From NCBI GenBank assembly GCA_022820485.1, contig JAJEFJ010000031.1, positions 16,459 through 80,458 of the forward strand: 64,000 bases of DNA, given 5' to 3'. Below the pieces are notes generated by a model. The model saw nothing but the letters and a program-made list of their open reading frames with translations. It was not told where the DNA came from and did not search any database. The position numbers and the translations under genes are program-made. Numbering within the stretch: the first letter of the stretch is position 1; every line of letters begins with the position of its first letter. Shown here one piece after another: positions 8,661-16,549 of the stretch. This DNA is from Candidatus Latescibacterota bacterium. Its GTDB lineage: Bacteria > Latescibacterota > UBA2968 > UBA8231.

Positions 8661-11600
8661 GCATGGCACCCCAAACCCCTTTTGCCTCTGTTCCGTCCCA
8701 AGTCGATTTCCCCGCTCAGGAACGCGAAATCCTCGAGGTCTGGCGCGACGGCAACCTGTATCGCAAATCCGTCGATGCCCGCTCGGTCAAGCGGCCCTTT
8801 CGCTTCTACGACGGGCCGCCCTTTGCAACCGGCCTGCCCCACTACGGACACCTGCTGGCGTCCATCACCAAAGACGTGGTGCCCCGCTACTGGACGATGC
8901 GCGGCTACCGGGTCGAGCGCCGCTGGGGCTGGGACTGCCACGGCCTACCCGTCGAAAACGAAGCTGAACAGCAGCTCGGGCTCCGGTCGCGGCGCGACAT
9001 TCTCGAGTACGGCGTAACCCAGTTCAACGAGGCCTGTCGAGATTTGGTGCTGCGCTACACGGCCGAGTGGCAGCGGCTGATCGAGCGACTGGGGCGCTGG
9101 GTTGACTGGGACCATCAGTACCGGACGATGGACCCCGATTTCATGGAGTCCGTGTGGTGGGTTTTCAAGTCGCTGTGGGATAAGGGACTCGTCTATGAGG
9201 GCTACAAGTCCCTCGCCTACTGTCCCCGCTGCGCCACACCGCTGTCGAACTTCGAGGTCAACCAAGGCTACCAAGACACGCAGGACCCGTCGATCACAGT
9301 GCGCTTCCGCGTCGTCGGCGAGCCGCGCCTGTCCCTGCTCGCTTGGACGACGACCCCGTGGACGCTGCCCTCCAACATGGGCTTGGCCGTCGGCCGCGAC
9401 ATCGACTACGTGCGCGCCACCACCCGCGACGGAGAACAATTGATCCTCGCCGCTTCCCTCGTCGAAGACCATTTCCGTCGGCACGACAGCGAAATCGCCG
9501 AGGTAACGCCGATCGCCGTCGAAGACCTCGTCGGGCTGCGCTACGAGCCTCTGTTCTCCTACTTCGCTGGCCATGCCGAAGAGGGCGCTTTCCGCGTCGT
9601 GACGGCCGACTTTGTATCCACCGACGACGGCACCGGCATCGTCCACATTGCCCCGGGGTTTGGCGAGGACGACTACCAACTTGGCCTAGCCGAAGGCTTG
9701 CCCGTGGTATGCCCCATCGACGCCGACTGCTGCTTCACCGACGAGCTCCCAGACTTTGCGGGCACTTTCGTGAAGGACACCGATACGCCCCTCATCCGCC
9801 GCTTGCGCGCCTCGGGCCAGCTATTCTCCGAAGGCTCCATCGAGCACTCGTACCCCTTCTGCTGGCGCTGCGACTCGCCTCTCATCTACCGCACGATCTC
9901 CACTTGGTTCGTAAAAATCGAAGGCGAGGTAAAAGAGAAGATGCTCGCCGCCAATCAGCAGATCTGGTGGATTCCCGAGCACATCCGCGATGGCCGCTTT
10001 GGCAAGGGCATTGAGTCGGCACCAGACTGGGCCGTCAGCCGCAACCGCTACTGGGGAACGCCGCTGCCGATTTGGCGCAACGAGGAGACGGGCGAAGCCG
10101 TATGCATCGGCAGCCGCGAGGAGTTGTGCGAACTCACCGGCCGCGAAGTCGATGACCTACACAAGCACTTCATCGACGACCTCGAGATCCCGGCACCGTC
10201 GGGGAACGGCTCGCTGCGGCGCGTGTCCGAAGTCCTCGACTGCTGGTTCGAGTCTGGGTCCATGCCGTACGCGCAAAGCCATTACCCCTTCGGGCGGCGC
10301 GAGGACTTTGAGGCCTCTTTCCCAGCCAACTTCATCTCCGAGAACCTCGATCAGACCCGAGGGTGGTTCTACACCCTGACGATCTTGGCCGCGGCGCTAT
10401 TCGACAAGCCGGCTTTCCACAACTGCATCGTCGGCGGCATGCTGCTAGCCGCCGACGGACGCAAGCTGAGCAAGCGCTTGAAGAACTATCCCGATCCGGC
10501 TGAGATGCTCGAGACCTACGGAGCCGACGCCCTGCGCCTCTATCTGCTCAACTCGCCGGCCATGAAGGCCGAAGAGATGCGTATGACCGAAGAGGGCATC
10601 AAGCAGAGCCTGCGCGATGTCATCATTCCCTTGTGGAATGCCTACAGCTTCTTCGTCACCTACGCGACCATTGACGGCTGGACGCCAGATGAGCGCCGTG
10701 CGCAGCCGCTCGACCACCGCCTCGACCGCTGGATTCTTTCGGAGTTGCAGACCCTGCTCCACGACCTCAACGCCGAAATGGAAGCCTACCGGCTCTATCG
10801 CACGGTACCGGCAATGGTGGCCTTTATCGAGAAGCTGACCAACTGGTACATCCGCCGCAGCCGCCGCCGCTTCTGGAAATCCGAAGACGACCAAGACAAG
10901 GCGGCCGCGTACGACACCCTCTATCGGGTGCTGGTGACCTTCATCAAAGCCCTCGCGCCGGTCTTGCCCTTTATCACCGAGATGATCTACCAAAACTTGG
11001 TGCGCCGCGTGGACCCCGAGGCACCTGAAAGCATCCACCTGTGCGACATGCCCCAGGCCGACGAGCACTTGCGCGACGCCGCCTTAGAACAGCAAATGGA
11101 ACTAGCCACGCGGGCCGTGGTCTTGGGCCGCTCGCTGCGCAGCAAGCACGAGCTCAAGGTGCGCCAGCCGCTGCGGCACCTCTATCTTTTGCCCCCCAAC
11201 GGACACAGCCACCACGGGCTGGAGCAGATGACCGACCTACTAGCCGACGAACTCAACGTCAAGGAGGTGGTGCTGGTGGAGGAAGAGACCGAGTTCAGCG
11301 AGGTCTCCTACCGGCCCGACTTCCGCGCCTTAGGACCGCGTTTCGGCAAGCGGATGCCAGAAGTCGCCGCTCGTATCCAAGCCCTGACGGTCGAGGATGT
11401 ACACCTCCTCGAAAGCGGCGGCCAACTCTCCGTGGTCGGCGGCGAGATCGGGCTGGACGACATCGTCGTCCAGCGCCGCGAGAAGGAGGGCGTGGTGGTA
11501 GCCCTCGACAACAACCTCGGGGTGGGGTTAGACGTCCAACTCGACGACGAGTTAATCGCCGAATGCACTGCGCGCGAATTCGTCAACCGCGTGCAGAACA

Positions 11601-11818
11601 TGCGCAAAGACGCCGGGCTAGACGTCGCCGACCGCATCCACGTCTGGGTACAAGGCACGACCACTCTGGAGGAAGCGGTTCAGCAGCACCGCGAGTACAT
11701 CGCCGCCGAAATTTTAGCGCTAGCCCTCCACACCGGAGAATTGCCCCAAGAGGCGCTCTTGCAACAGGAGCGGCAGGTCAACGGCCACAATGGCACCATT
11801 GCCATCGCTAGGGCCTAG
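8657..11818 (+). CDS. ileS: isoleucyl-tRNA synthetase, eukaryote-like type 2
   Basis: This 1053-residue class I synthetase charges tRNA-Ile. The HIGH element is HYGH at residues 62-65 within ATGLPHYGHLL, and the KMSKS element is KLSKR at 603-607 followed by LKNYPDP. Both contexts are those of type 2 IleRS (eukaryotic and some bacterial enzymes), not the usual bacterial type 1. The CP1 editing domain and the WDCHGLPVENE motif are present. Type 2 enzymes are typically insensitive to mupirocin, so intrinsic resistance is expected. It overlaps yggT by four bases and leads into the DksA-type gene, lspA and rluD. Confidence 0.96.
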   Translation: MSMAPQTPFASVPSQVDFPAQEREILEVWRDGNLYRKSVDARSVKRPFRFYDGPPFATGLPHYGHLLASITKDVVPRYWTMRGYRVERRWGWDCHGLPVENEAEQQLGLRSRRDILEYGVTQFNEACRDLVLRYTAEWQRLIERLGRWVDWDHQYRTMDPDFMESVWWVFKSLWDKGLVYEGYKSLAYCPRCATPLSNFEVNQGYQDTQDPSITVRFRVVGEPRLSLLAWTTTPWTLPSNMGLAVGRDIDYVRATTRDGEQLILAASLVEDHFRRHDSEIAEVTPIAVEDLVGLRYEPLFSYFAGHAEEGAFRVVTADFVSTDDGTGIVHIAPGFGEDDYQLGLAEGLPVVCPIDADCCFTDELPDFAGTFVKDTDTPLIRRLRASGQLFSEGSIEHSYPFCWRCDSPLIYRTISTWFVKIEGEVKEKMLAANQQIWWIPEHIRDGRFGKGIESAPDWAVSRNRYWGTPLPIWRNEETGEAVCIGSREELCELTGREVDDLHKHFIDDLEIPAPSGNGSLRRVSEVLDCWFESGSMPYAQSHYPFGRREDFEASFPANFISENLDQTRGWFYTLTILAAALFDKPAFHNCIVGGMLLAADGRKLSKRLKNYPDPAEMLETYGADALRLYLLNSPAMKAEEMRMTEEGIKQSLRDVIIPLWNAYSFFVTYATIDGWTPDERRAQPLDHRLDRWILSELQTLLHDLNAEMEAYRLYRTVPAMVAFIEKLTNWYIRRSRRRFWKSEDDQDKAAAYDTLYRVLVTFIKALAPVLPFITEMIYQNLVRRVDPEAPESIHLCDMPQADEHLRDAALEQQMELATRAVVLGRSLRSKHELKVRQPLRHLYLLPPNGHSHHGLEQMTDLLADELNVKEVVLVEEETEFSEVSYRPDFRALGPRFGKRMPEVAARIQALTVEDVHLLESGGQLSVVGGEIGLDDIVVQRREKEGVVVALDNNLGVGLDVQLDDELIAECTAREFVNRVQNMRKDAGLDVADRIHVWVQGTTTLEEAVQQHREYIAAEILALALHTGELPQEALLQQERQVNGHNGTIAIARA

Positions 11819-11844
11819 TACTAGTGAAGAGAGGTAAACGTAAA

Positions 11845-12249
11845 ATGGACAACAAACCCAATCAGCTGGACCAAAAAGACCTCGATTTCTTCAAAAAATT
11901 GCTCCTCGAAAAAATTTCCCAGACCTCGGATGACGTCGAAGCCATCGAAAACACCTCGCGCAACGACGCCCGGGAAACAGCCTCCGAGGACCGCTCGACC
12001 TACTCGCTGCACATGGCCGACCACGGGACCGACGCCATGGAGCGGGAAAAATCCCTACTCCTCGCCCAGCGCGGGGGCGATTACATCATCTACTTAAACG
12101 AGGCCCTGCAACGCATCGAGGACGGCACTTTTGGCATCTGCCGCACCTGCAAAGGGACAATCGGCCGCGGCCGCCTAGAGGCCGTGCCCACCGCCACCCA
12201 GTGCATTAGCTGCAAATCCAAACGCGAAGAGGCGTCGGACTTAGAGTGA
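11845..12249 (+). CDS. DksA/TraR-family zinc-finger protein
   Basis: This 134-residue protein has a long helical N-terminal part rich in acidic residues and a C4 zinc finger, C99-x2-C102 and C120-x2-C123, typical of DksA/TraR. These bind the RNA polymerase secondary channel or act as general stress factors. The acidic pair expected at the coiled-coil tip of true DksA is not obvious, so the function may differ. I chose ATG 11845 because AGAGAGG lies about ten bases upstream; a GTG at 11824 is in frame but contains that ribosome-binding site. The stop overlaps the lspA GTG. Confidence 0.85.
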   Translation: MDNKPNQLDQKDLDFFKKLLLEKISQTSDDVEAIENTSRNDARETASEDRSTYSLHMADHGTDAMEREKSLLLAQRGGDYIIYLNEALQRIEDGTFGICRTCKGTIGRGRLEAVPTATQCISCKSKREEASDLE

Positions 12250-12752
12250 CGTTTCTGTGGATCATACCACTGGCCGTGGCCATCGATCAAGCAAGCAAAT
12301 TCATCGTCCGCGGCTCCATGGCGCTGTACCAGTCCGAACCTGTATTGGGCAACTTTTTCCGCCTGACCTACATCCACAACCCTGGCGCGGCCTTCGGGCT
12401 AAACATGGGCAGCCCGCTGTTGCACACGGTCTTCTCGTTCCTAGCCCTCGGCATCCTCATTTACCTCTACCGCTCGCTCACCGCAAATGAGCGGCTTTTG
12501 CGCCTAGCGCTCTGCCTAGTGTTAGGCGGTGCCGTGGGCAACATCATCGACCGCCTGTACTTGGGGGAAGTGGTGGATTTTTTCGACTTCGGCCTCGGGG
12601 ATTTGCGCTGGCCGATCTTCAACTTTGCCGATTCCTTCGTCACCGTCGGCGTCTTGCTCTTGGCCTTGGGCTACTCTCGCCGCGAAAAGACGGACTCCTC
12701 CCCAGAGCAGCCGTCCTCTCCTGAGTCCGAAGAGGAAACCGTCCGGGAGTAA
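12246..12752 (+). CDS. lspA: prolipoprotein signal peptidase (signal peptidase II)
   Basis: This 168-residue inner-membrane aspartyl protease removes signal peptides from diacylglyceryl prolipoproteins. Four membrane helices are visible. Conserved pieces are DQASKF near residue 14, NPGAAFG at 45-51, GNIIDRLYLGEVVDF and FNFADS; the catalytic pair is D111 and D129. The C-terminal 20 residues are polar and variable. It begins at a GTG that overlaps the preceding stop (GTGA), so it is coupled to the DksA-type gene; rluD follows after six bases. Several lipobox proteins in the window are its expected substrates. Confidence 0.94.
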   Translation: MTFLWIIPLAVAIDQASKFIVRGSMALYQSEPVLGNFFRLTYIHNPGAAFGLNMGSPLLHTVFSFLALGILIYLYRSLTANERLLRLALCLVLGGAVGNIIDRLYLGEVVDFFDFGLGDLRWPIFNFADSFVTVGVLLLALGYSRREKTDSSPEQPSSPESEEETVRE

Positions 12753-12758
12753 ATTCCC

Positions 12759-13712
12759 ATGGACCTCGCCGTCCCCGTCGAATCAGCCGCCGAGCGGCTC
12801 GATCTTTTCCTCCGCGTCCACTGTCCCCAACATTCGCGCAGCAGCATCCAAGCACTCATCAAGGCCGGAGCAATCCGCGTCAACGGCCAAAAGACGCGCC
12901 CGGCCTACTTGGTCCAGCCCGGAGACGAAATCGCCGTCGAACTGCCCGAGCCCGAGCCATTAGCCATGCGTCCCGAGCCGCTGCCCCTGTCCATCGCGTA
13001 CGAAGACGACGATCTGCTAGTCGTGAACAAGGCGGCCGGCATGACCGTGCATCCGGCTCCAGGCGCGACCGAGGGCACCCTCGTCAACGCGCTGTTGCAC
13101 CACTGCCGCGACCTGTCGGGCATCAACGGCGCGCTCCGGCCGGGAATCGTCCACCGGCTCGACAAGGAAACCAGCGGCTTGCTACTAGTCGCCAAGCGCG
13201 ACGCCGCCCACCGGACGCTGGCCGCAAGCCTCCAAGCGCACCAGATCGAACGCCGGTACACCGCCTTAGTGTGGGGCGTCTTGCGCGAGGAAAATGGGCG
13301 GATCGAAGCGCCGATTGGCCGCCATCCCAAAAACCGCAAGAAGATGGCCGTGGTCGAGGATGGGCGAGCGGCGGCGACCCATTTCAGCGTCGCCAAGCGT
13401 TGTCCTTTTACGACCTTGATCGAGTGTCAGCTAGAGACCGGACGCACACACCAAATCCGCGTGCATCTGGCCCATATCGGCTATCCAGTCTTCGGCGACC
13501 CCGTGTACGGAGGCCGCGACCAAGCTAGAGGAGTTCGCCCCGAGTACCGACGCCAAGCCAACTGGATGCTGAGCCTGATCAAACGCCAAGCCCTGCACGC
13601 CAAAAAACTGCGCTTCGCACATCCGACTACTGGAGAGATGATGGAGTTCACCGCGCCGCTGCCGGAGGACTTTCAGGCCGCATTAGAAGCGGCGCGGATG
13701 GAAAGCGGATAG
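12759..13712 (+). CDS. rluD: RluA/RluD-family 23S rRNA pseudouridine synthase
   Basis: This 317-residue protein has an N-terminal S4 RNA-binding domain (about residues 8-60) and a pseudouridine synthase domain with the catalytic Asp D135 in HRLDKETSG. The downstream LETGRTHQIRVHLAHIG and GDPVYGG elements complete the family pattern. RluD makes pseudouridines in helix 69 of 23S rRNA; this assignment follows from domain order and length and is not proven against other RluA members. It lies six bases after lspA, a common bacterial arrangement. Confidence 0.92.
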   Translation: MDLAVPVESAAERLDLFLRVHCPQHSRSSIQALIKAGAIRVNGQKTRPAYLVQPGDEIAVELPEPEPLAMRPEPLPLSIAYEDDDLLVVNKAAGMTVHPAPGATEGTLVNALLHHCRDLSGINGALRPGIVHRLDKETSGLLLVAKRDAAHRTLAASLQAHQIERRYTALVWGVLREENGRIEAPIGRHPKNRKKMAVVEDGRAAATHFSVAKRCPFTTLIECQLETGRTHQIRVHLAHIGYPVFGDPVYGGRDQARGVRPEYRRQANWMLSLIKRQALHAKKLRFAHPTTGEMMEFTAPLPEDFQAALEAARMESG

Positions 13713-13751
13713 TACGCCACGACCCTAGACAACCGACGAGGAGGACGGCCG

Positions 13752-15113
13752 GTGGACTTTCGACTCAACGACGACGAGATACTCGCCTTTATCGCGCGCG
13801 GGTACCATATCTTCCACCCCGCGATCGACGCGGAGATACACCAAGCGGTTTACGCTCAGACCCGCGCCGCCTTTGTCGAGGGCAAAAATCCCGGCAACGC
13901 CATCTACGAACAGGTCCCGGCACTTGCGCAGGTATTGTCGCATCCACAGGTGGTAGGGGCGCTGACGAGCATCTTGGGCGCGGATTATCACATGCTCTGC
14001 CACCGCCATGCCCACCTGACCCAACCCGGCCAAGCAGCCGGCGGGTTTCACCAAGACGGAACGCCCCGAACCTTGCGGGGCTGGACCCGTCCCTGGCGCT
14101 ATGGGCACCGGCCGCGCAAGGTGTTGCTGGTGTACTTCCCCCATGCAGTGCCCAAAGAGTTAGGGCCGACGACCTTGGTGCCCGGGTCGCAGTACTATCG
14201 ACAGCGGCCCGAGGCAATGGAAGCCTTGGAATGCGGGGTCGAGGGCGACGCCGGGATAATGGCCATCTGCCACTTCTCGTCTTGGCATCGGGCCGGAGCT
14301 AATACGAGCAACACTGAGCGGATTATGCTCAAATTTGTCTTCGACCGCCGGGGCGAGCCGCAAGCGCCTAGCTGGCAGGCCGCAGCATCCTACCATCCCG
14401 ATTTTACCGCAACCGCACGCCAATGGTCGGCGCTCCCCGACGGGCACCTGTTGTGCCTGCCCAAAACTTGGAAGACGATGTGGAACTGGCTTAGCGGCCG
14501 CGGAGCCGAACGGCTCGGCAGCACGGCGTCACTACCGTCGCTATTCCAAAATTTAGCGTCAGACCAAGAACACGAGGCGCTGGAAGCGGCCTATGGTCTG
14601 GGTGGGCAAGTAGATGCCGACGGAGCGCGGGCTTTAGTCGCCCGGATGCGCCACGGAGACGAGCAAGAGCGCGAGATGGCCGCAGTGGCGCTGAGTGCGG
14701 CGGGCCACGTCGCCGTGGATGCGCTGCGCGAGACGCTGGCGGACCCCGATCCGTGGCTGCGGGCGATGGCCGCGGACATCGCGGGCGACCTAGGCCGCGA
14801 AAGCCTAGCGCTACTGCCCGACATCGAGCGCGCCCTAGAAGACGAAGATGTCTGGGTGCGGCACAATGCCCTACAGGCGCTGGCACTGTGGGGCCGGGAG
14901 GCGCACGGTGCAGAGGATCGAGTAGTAGAGGCACTGACCGACGCCGAGCCTTTTGTGCGCTTCAACGCCCTCGGCGCACTGATGAGTATGCGTCCCTTGG
15001 ATGCGCGTTGCGCCAAGTGGTTGCAGCACGTCGCCGCCAACGATGAAGCGCATCCCCAATGGCGAGCACAAGATGCGTTGCTGCGGTGGGACAACGCCAC
15101 ATTGCGCTATTAG
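13752..15113 (+). CDS. phytanoyl-CoA dioxygenase-like protein with C-terminal HEAT repeats
   Basis: The first 250 or so residues are a PhyH-type Fe(II)/2-oxoglutarate oxygenase with the metal triad H100-x-D102 (FHQDG) and H179. The remaining part to residue 453 is a HEAT-like repeat solenoid: successive units contain patterns such as AVALSAAGHVAVDALRETL, WLRAMAADIAGDLG and VWVRHNALQALALWG. The GTG start at 13752 has GAGGAGG 12-13 bases upstream. Joining an oxygenase to a protein-binding repeat scaffold is unusual; the repeats might present a partner or protein substrate, which is inference. It heads a three-gene accessory operon with the ceramidase-like and TlpA-like genes. Confidence 0.82.
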   Translation: MDFRLNDDEILAFIARGYHIFHPAIDAEIHQAVYAQTRAAFVEGKNPGNAIYEQVPALAQVLSHPQVVGALTSILGADYHMLCHRHAHLTQPGQAAGGFHQDGTPRTLRGWTRPWRYGHRPRKVLLVYFPHAVPKELGPTTLVPGSQYYRQRPEAMEALECGVEGDAGIMAICHFSSWHRAGANTSNTERIMLKFVFDRRGEPQAPSWQAAASYHPDFTATARQWSALPDGHLLCLPKTWKTMWNWLSGRGAERLGSTASLPSLFQNLASDQEHEALEAAYGLGGQVDADGARALVARMRHGDEQEREMAAVALSAAGHVAVDALRETLADPDPWLRAMAADIAGDLGRESLALLPDIERALEDEDVWVRHNALQALALWGREAHGAEDRVVEALTDAEPFVRFNALGALMSMRPLDARCAKWLQHVAANDEAHPQWRAQDALLRWDNATLRY

Positions 15114-15133
15114 CTGCGCCGAAAGGAAAAGTC

Positions 15134-16549
15134 ATGCACGAGACCAACCTACTGCGAGCCGGAGCGGCGATGATCGACATCACCCCGCCGGCAGGGACGC
15201 ATTTATCAGGCAGCGGGGCTGGCGAACACCGCCCGGCTCAGGCCGTGATGGACCCGCTCTTTGCCAAGGCCATCGTCTTTGAGGCGGGCGAGCGGCGCGT
15301 CTGCATGGTGATCTTGGACCTCACCATTGTCACTGGCGACTATACGGACCAAATCCGCGCCGCCATCGGCGAGCAAACGGGTATCTCACCCGAGGCGATC
15401 ATGGTCCAGGCGACCCAGACGCACTCCGCCCCGAGCCTCGGCTACTTCATGCTGGACCCAGATTTCCCATTGGAGACGACCGAGGAGACCGAGTATCTGC
15501 GCGGGGCCGAGCGCGCCTATGGCGACCGGGCCGCTGCCGCCGCAGTCGAGGCCGCAGTCGAAGCGGTGGACAAACTGCAACCTGTGCGCATCGGTCTGGG
15601 GCGCGGCGTATTGGGGGATTTGGCCTTCAATCGCCGAGGCATACGCCGGGACGGCACCATCGCCATGCCCAAGCCGCTGGGTCGGGAGCAGCAGCCGTTC
15701 GGGATCGCGGATATCTGCTATCTCGAAGGGCCGATGGACCCGGAAGTCGGCGTGTGCTGCATACAAGATATGGATATGCAGCCGCTGGCCTTTCTCCTGC
15801 ACTACACCTGTCACCCGGTCAATGCGTTCGGCTACCCCGAGACCTACCGGGCCGTGTCCGCGGATTGGCCTGGTGCTTGGACGAAACAGATGCAGCAGCT
15901 ATTCGGCTCCGCCGCCGTGCCGTTGGTCGTCAACGGCTGTTGCGGCAACATCAACCCCTGGCACCCCTTCGACCCGGATTGCCGACCAGATCACCAGCGG
16001 ATGGGGCGAGAATTGGCCCAGATGAGCGAGCGAATCGTACACAATATGGCGTTTGCCAACGACGCTACGTTGGACTTTAAGCTGGAAAAGGTCGGCCTGC
16101 CCTTGCGCGAAATTCCAGCCGAGCGCTTGCGCGAGGTCAACGCGATCCTCACTGAGCATCCGCAACCGCCGCGCGGTGCCAACGGCGAAGTGGACCCGCA
16201 CTGGTTCCGGGCCGCATCGACCCACAGCGTCGAACTATGCCGCCAGCGGGACGCCGAGTTCCCCTATGAAATCCAAGCTTTCCGCATCGGCGACCTCGGC
16301 GTAATCGGCCTGCCGGGGGAACCTTTTGTCGAAGGACAACTCGCGCTCAAAACGAACTCAGCGGCCCCTTTTCTCTTTCCAGCGCACCTCACCACGCACT
16401 ACGTCGGCTACCTGCCGACGCGGGCGGCCTACGCCCGAGGCGGACACGAGGCCAATGAAGACGTTACCTACTGGGCCAAACTCGCCCCCGGCAGCCTCGA
16501 AACGGTCGTCGAGCAGGCCCGGACGCTGGTAGAAGAGCTGTTCGCATGA
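15134..16549 (+). CDS. neutral/alkaline ceramidase N-domain-like protein
   Basis: This 471-residue protein resembles the N-terminal catalytic domain of neutral/alkaline non-lysosomal ceramidases: AAMIDITPPAG at the start, VQATQTHSAPS near residue 91, a central HYTCHPVN and NGCCGNINPW. No signal peptide is visible and the C-terminal Ig-like domain of true ceramidases is missing, so the family name does not prove a sphingolipid substrate. ATG 15134 is preceded by GAAAGGAAAAG; an in-frame start at 15059 would overlap the previous gene. It is coupled to the next gene by an ATGA overlap. Confidence 0.8.
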   Translation: MHETNLLRAGAAMIDITPPAGTHLSGSGAGEHRPAQAVMDPLFAKAIVFEAGERRVCMVILDLTIVTGDYTDQIRAAIGEQTGISPEAIMVQATQTHSAPSLGYFMLDPDFPLETTEETEYLRGAERAYGDRAAAAAVEAAVEAVDKLQPVRIGLGRGVLGDLAFNRRGIRRDGTIAMPKPLGREQQPFGIADICYLEGPMDPEVGVCCIQDMDMQPLAFLLHYTCHPVNAFGYPETYRAVSADWPGAWTKQMQQLFGSAAVPLVVNGCCGNINPWHPFDPDCRPDHQRMGRELAQMSERIVHNMAFANDATLDFKLEKVGLPLREIPAERLREVNAILTEHPQPPRGANGEVDPHWFRAASTHSVELCRQRDAEFPYEIQAFRIGDLGVIGLPGEPFVEGQLALKTNSAAPFLFPAHLTTHYVGYLPTRAAYARGGHEANEDVTYWAKLAPGSLETVVEQARTLVEELFA

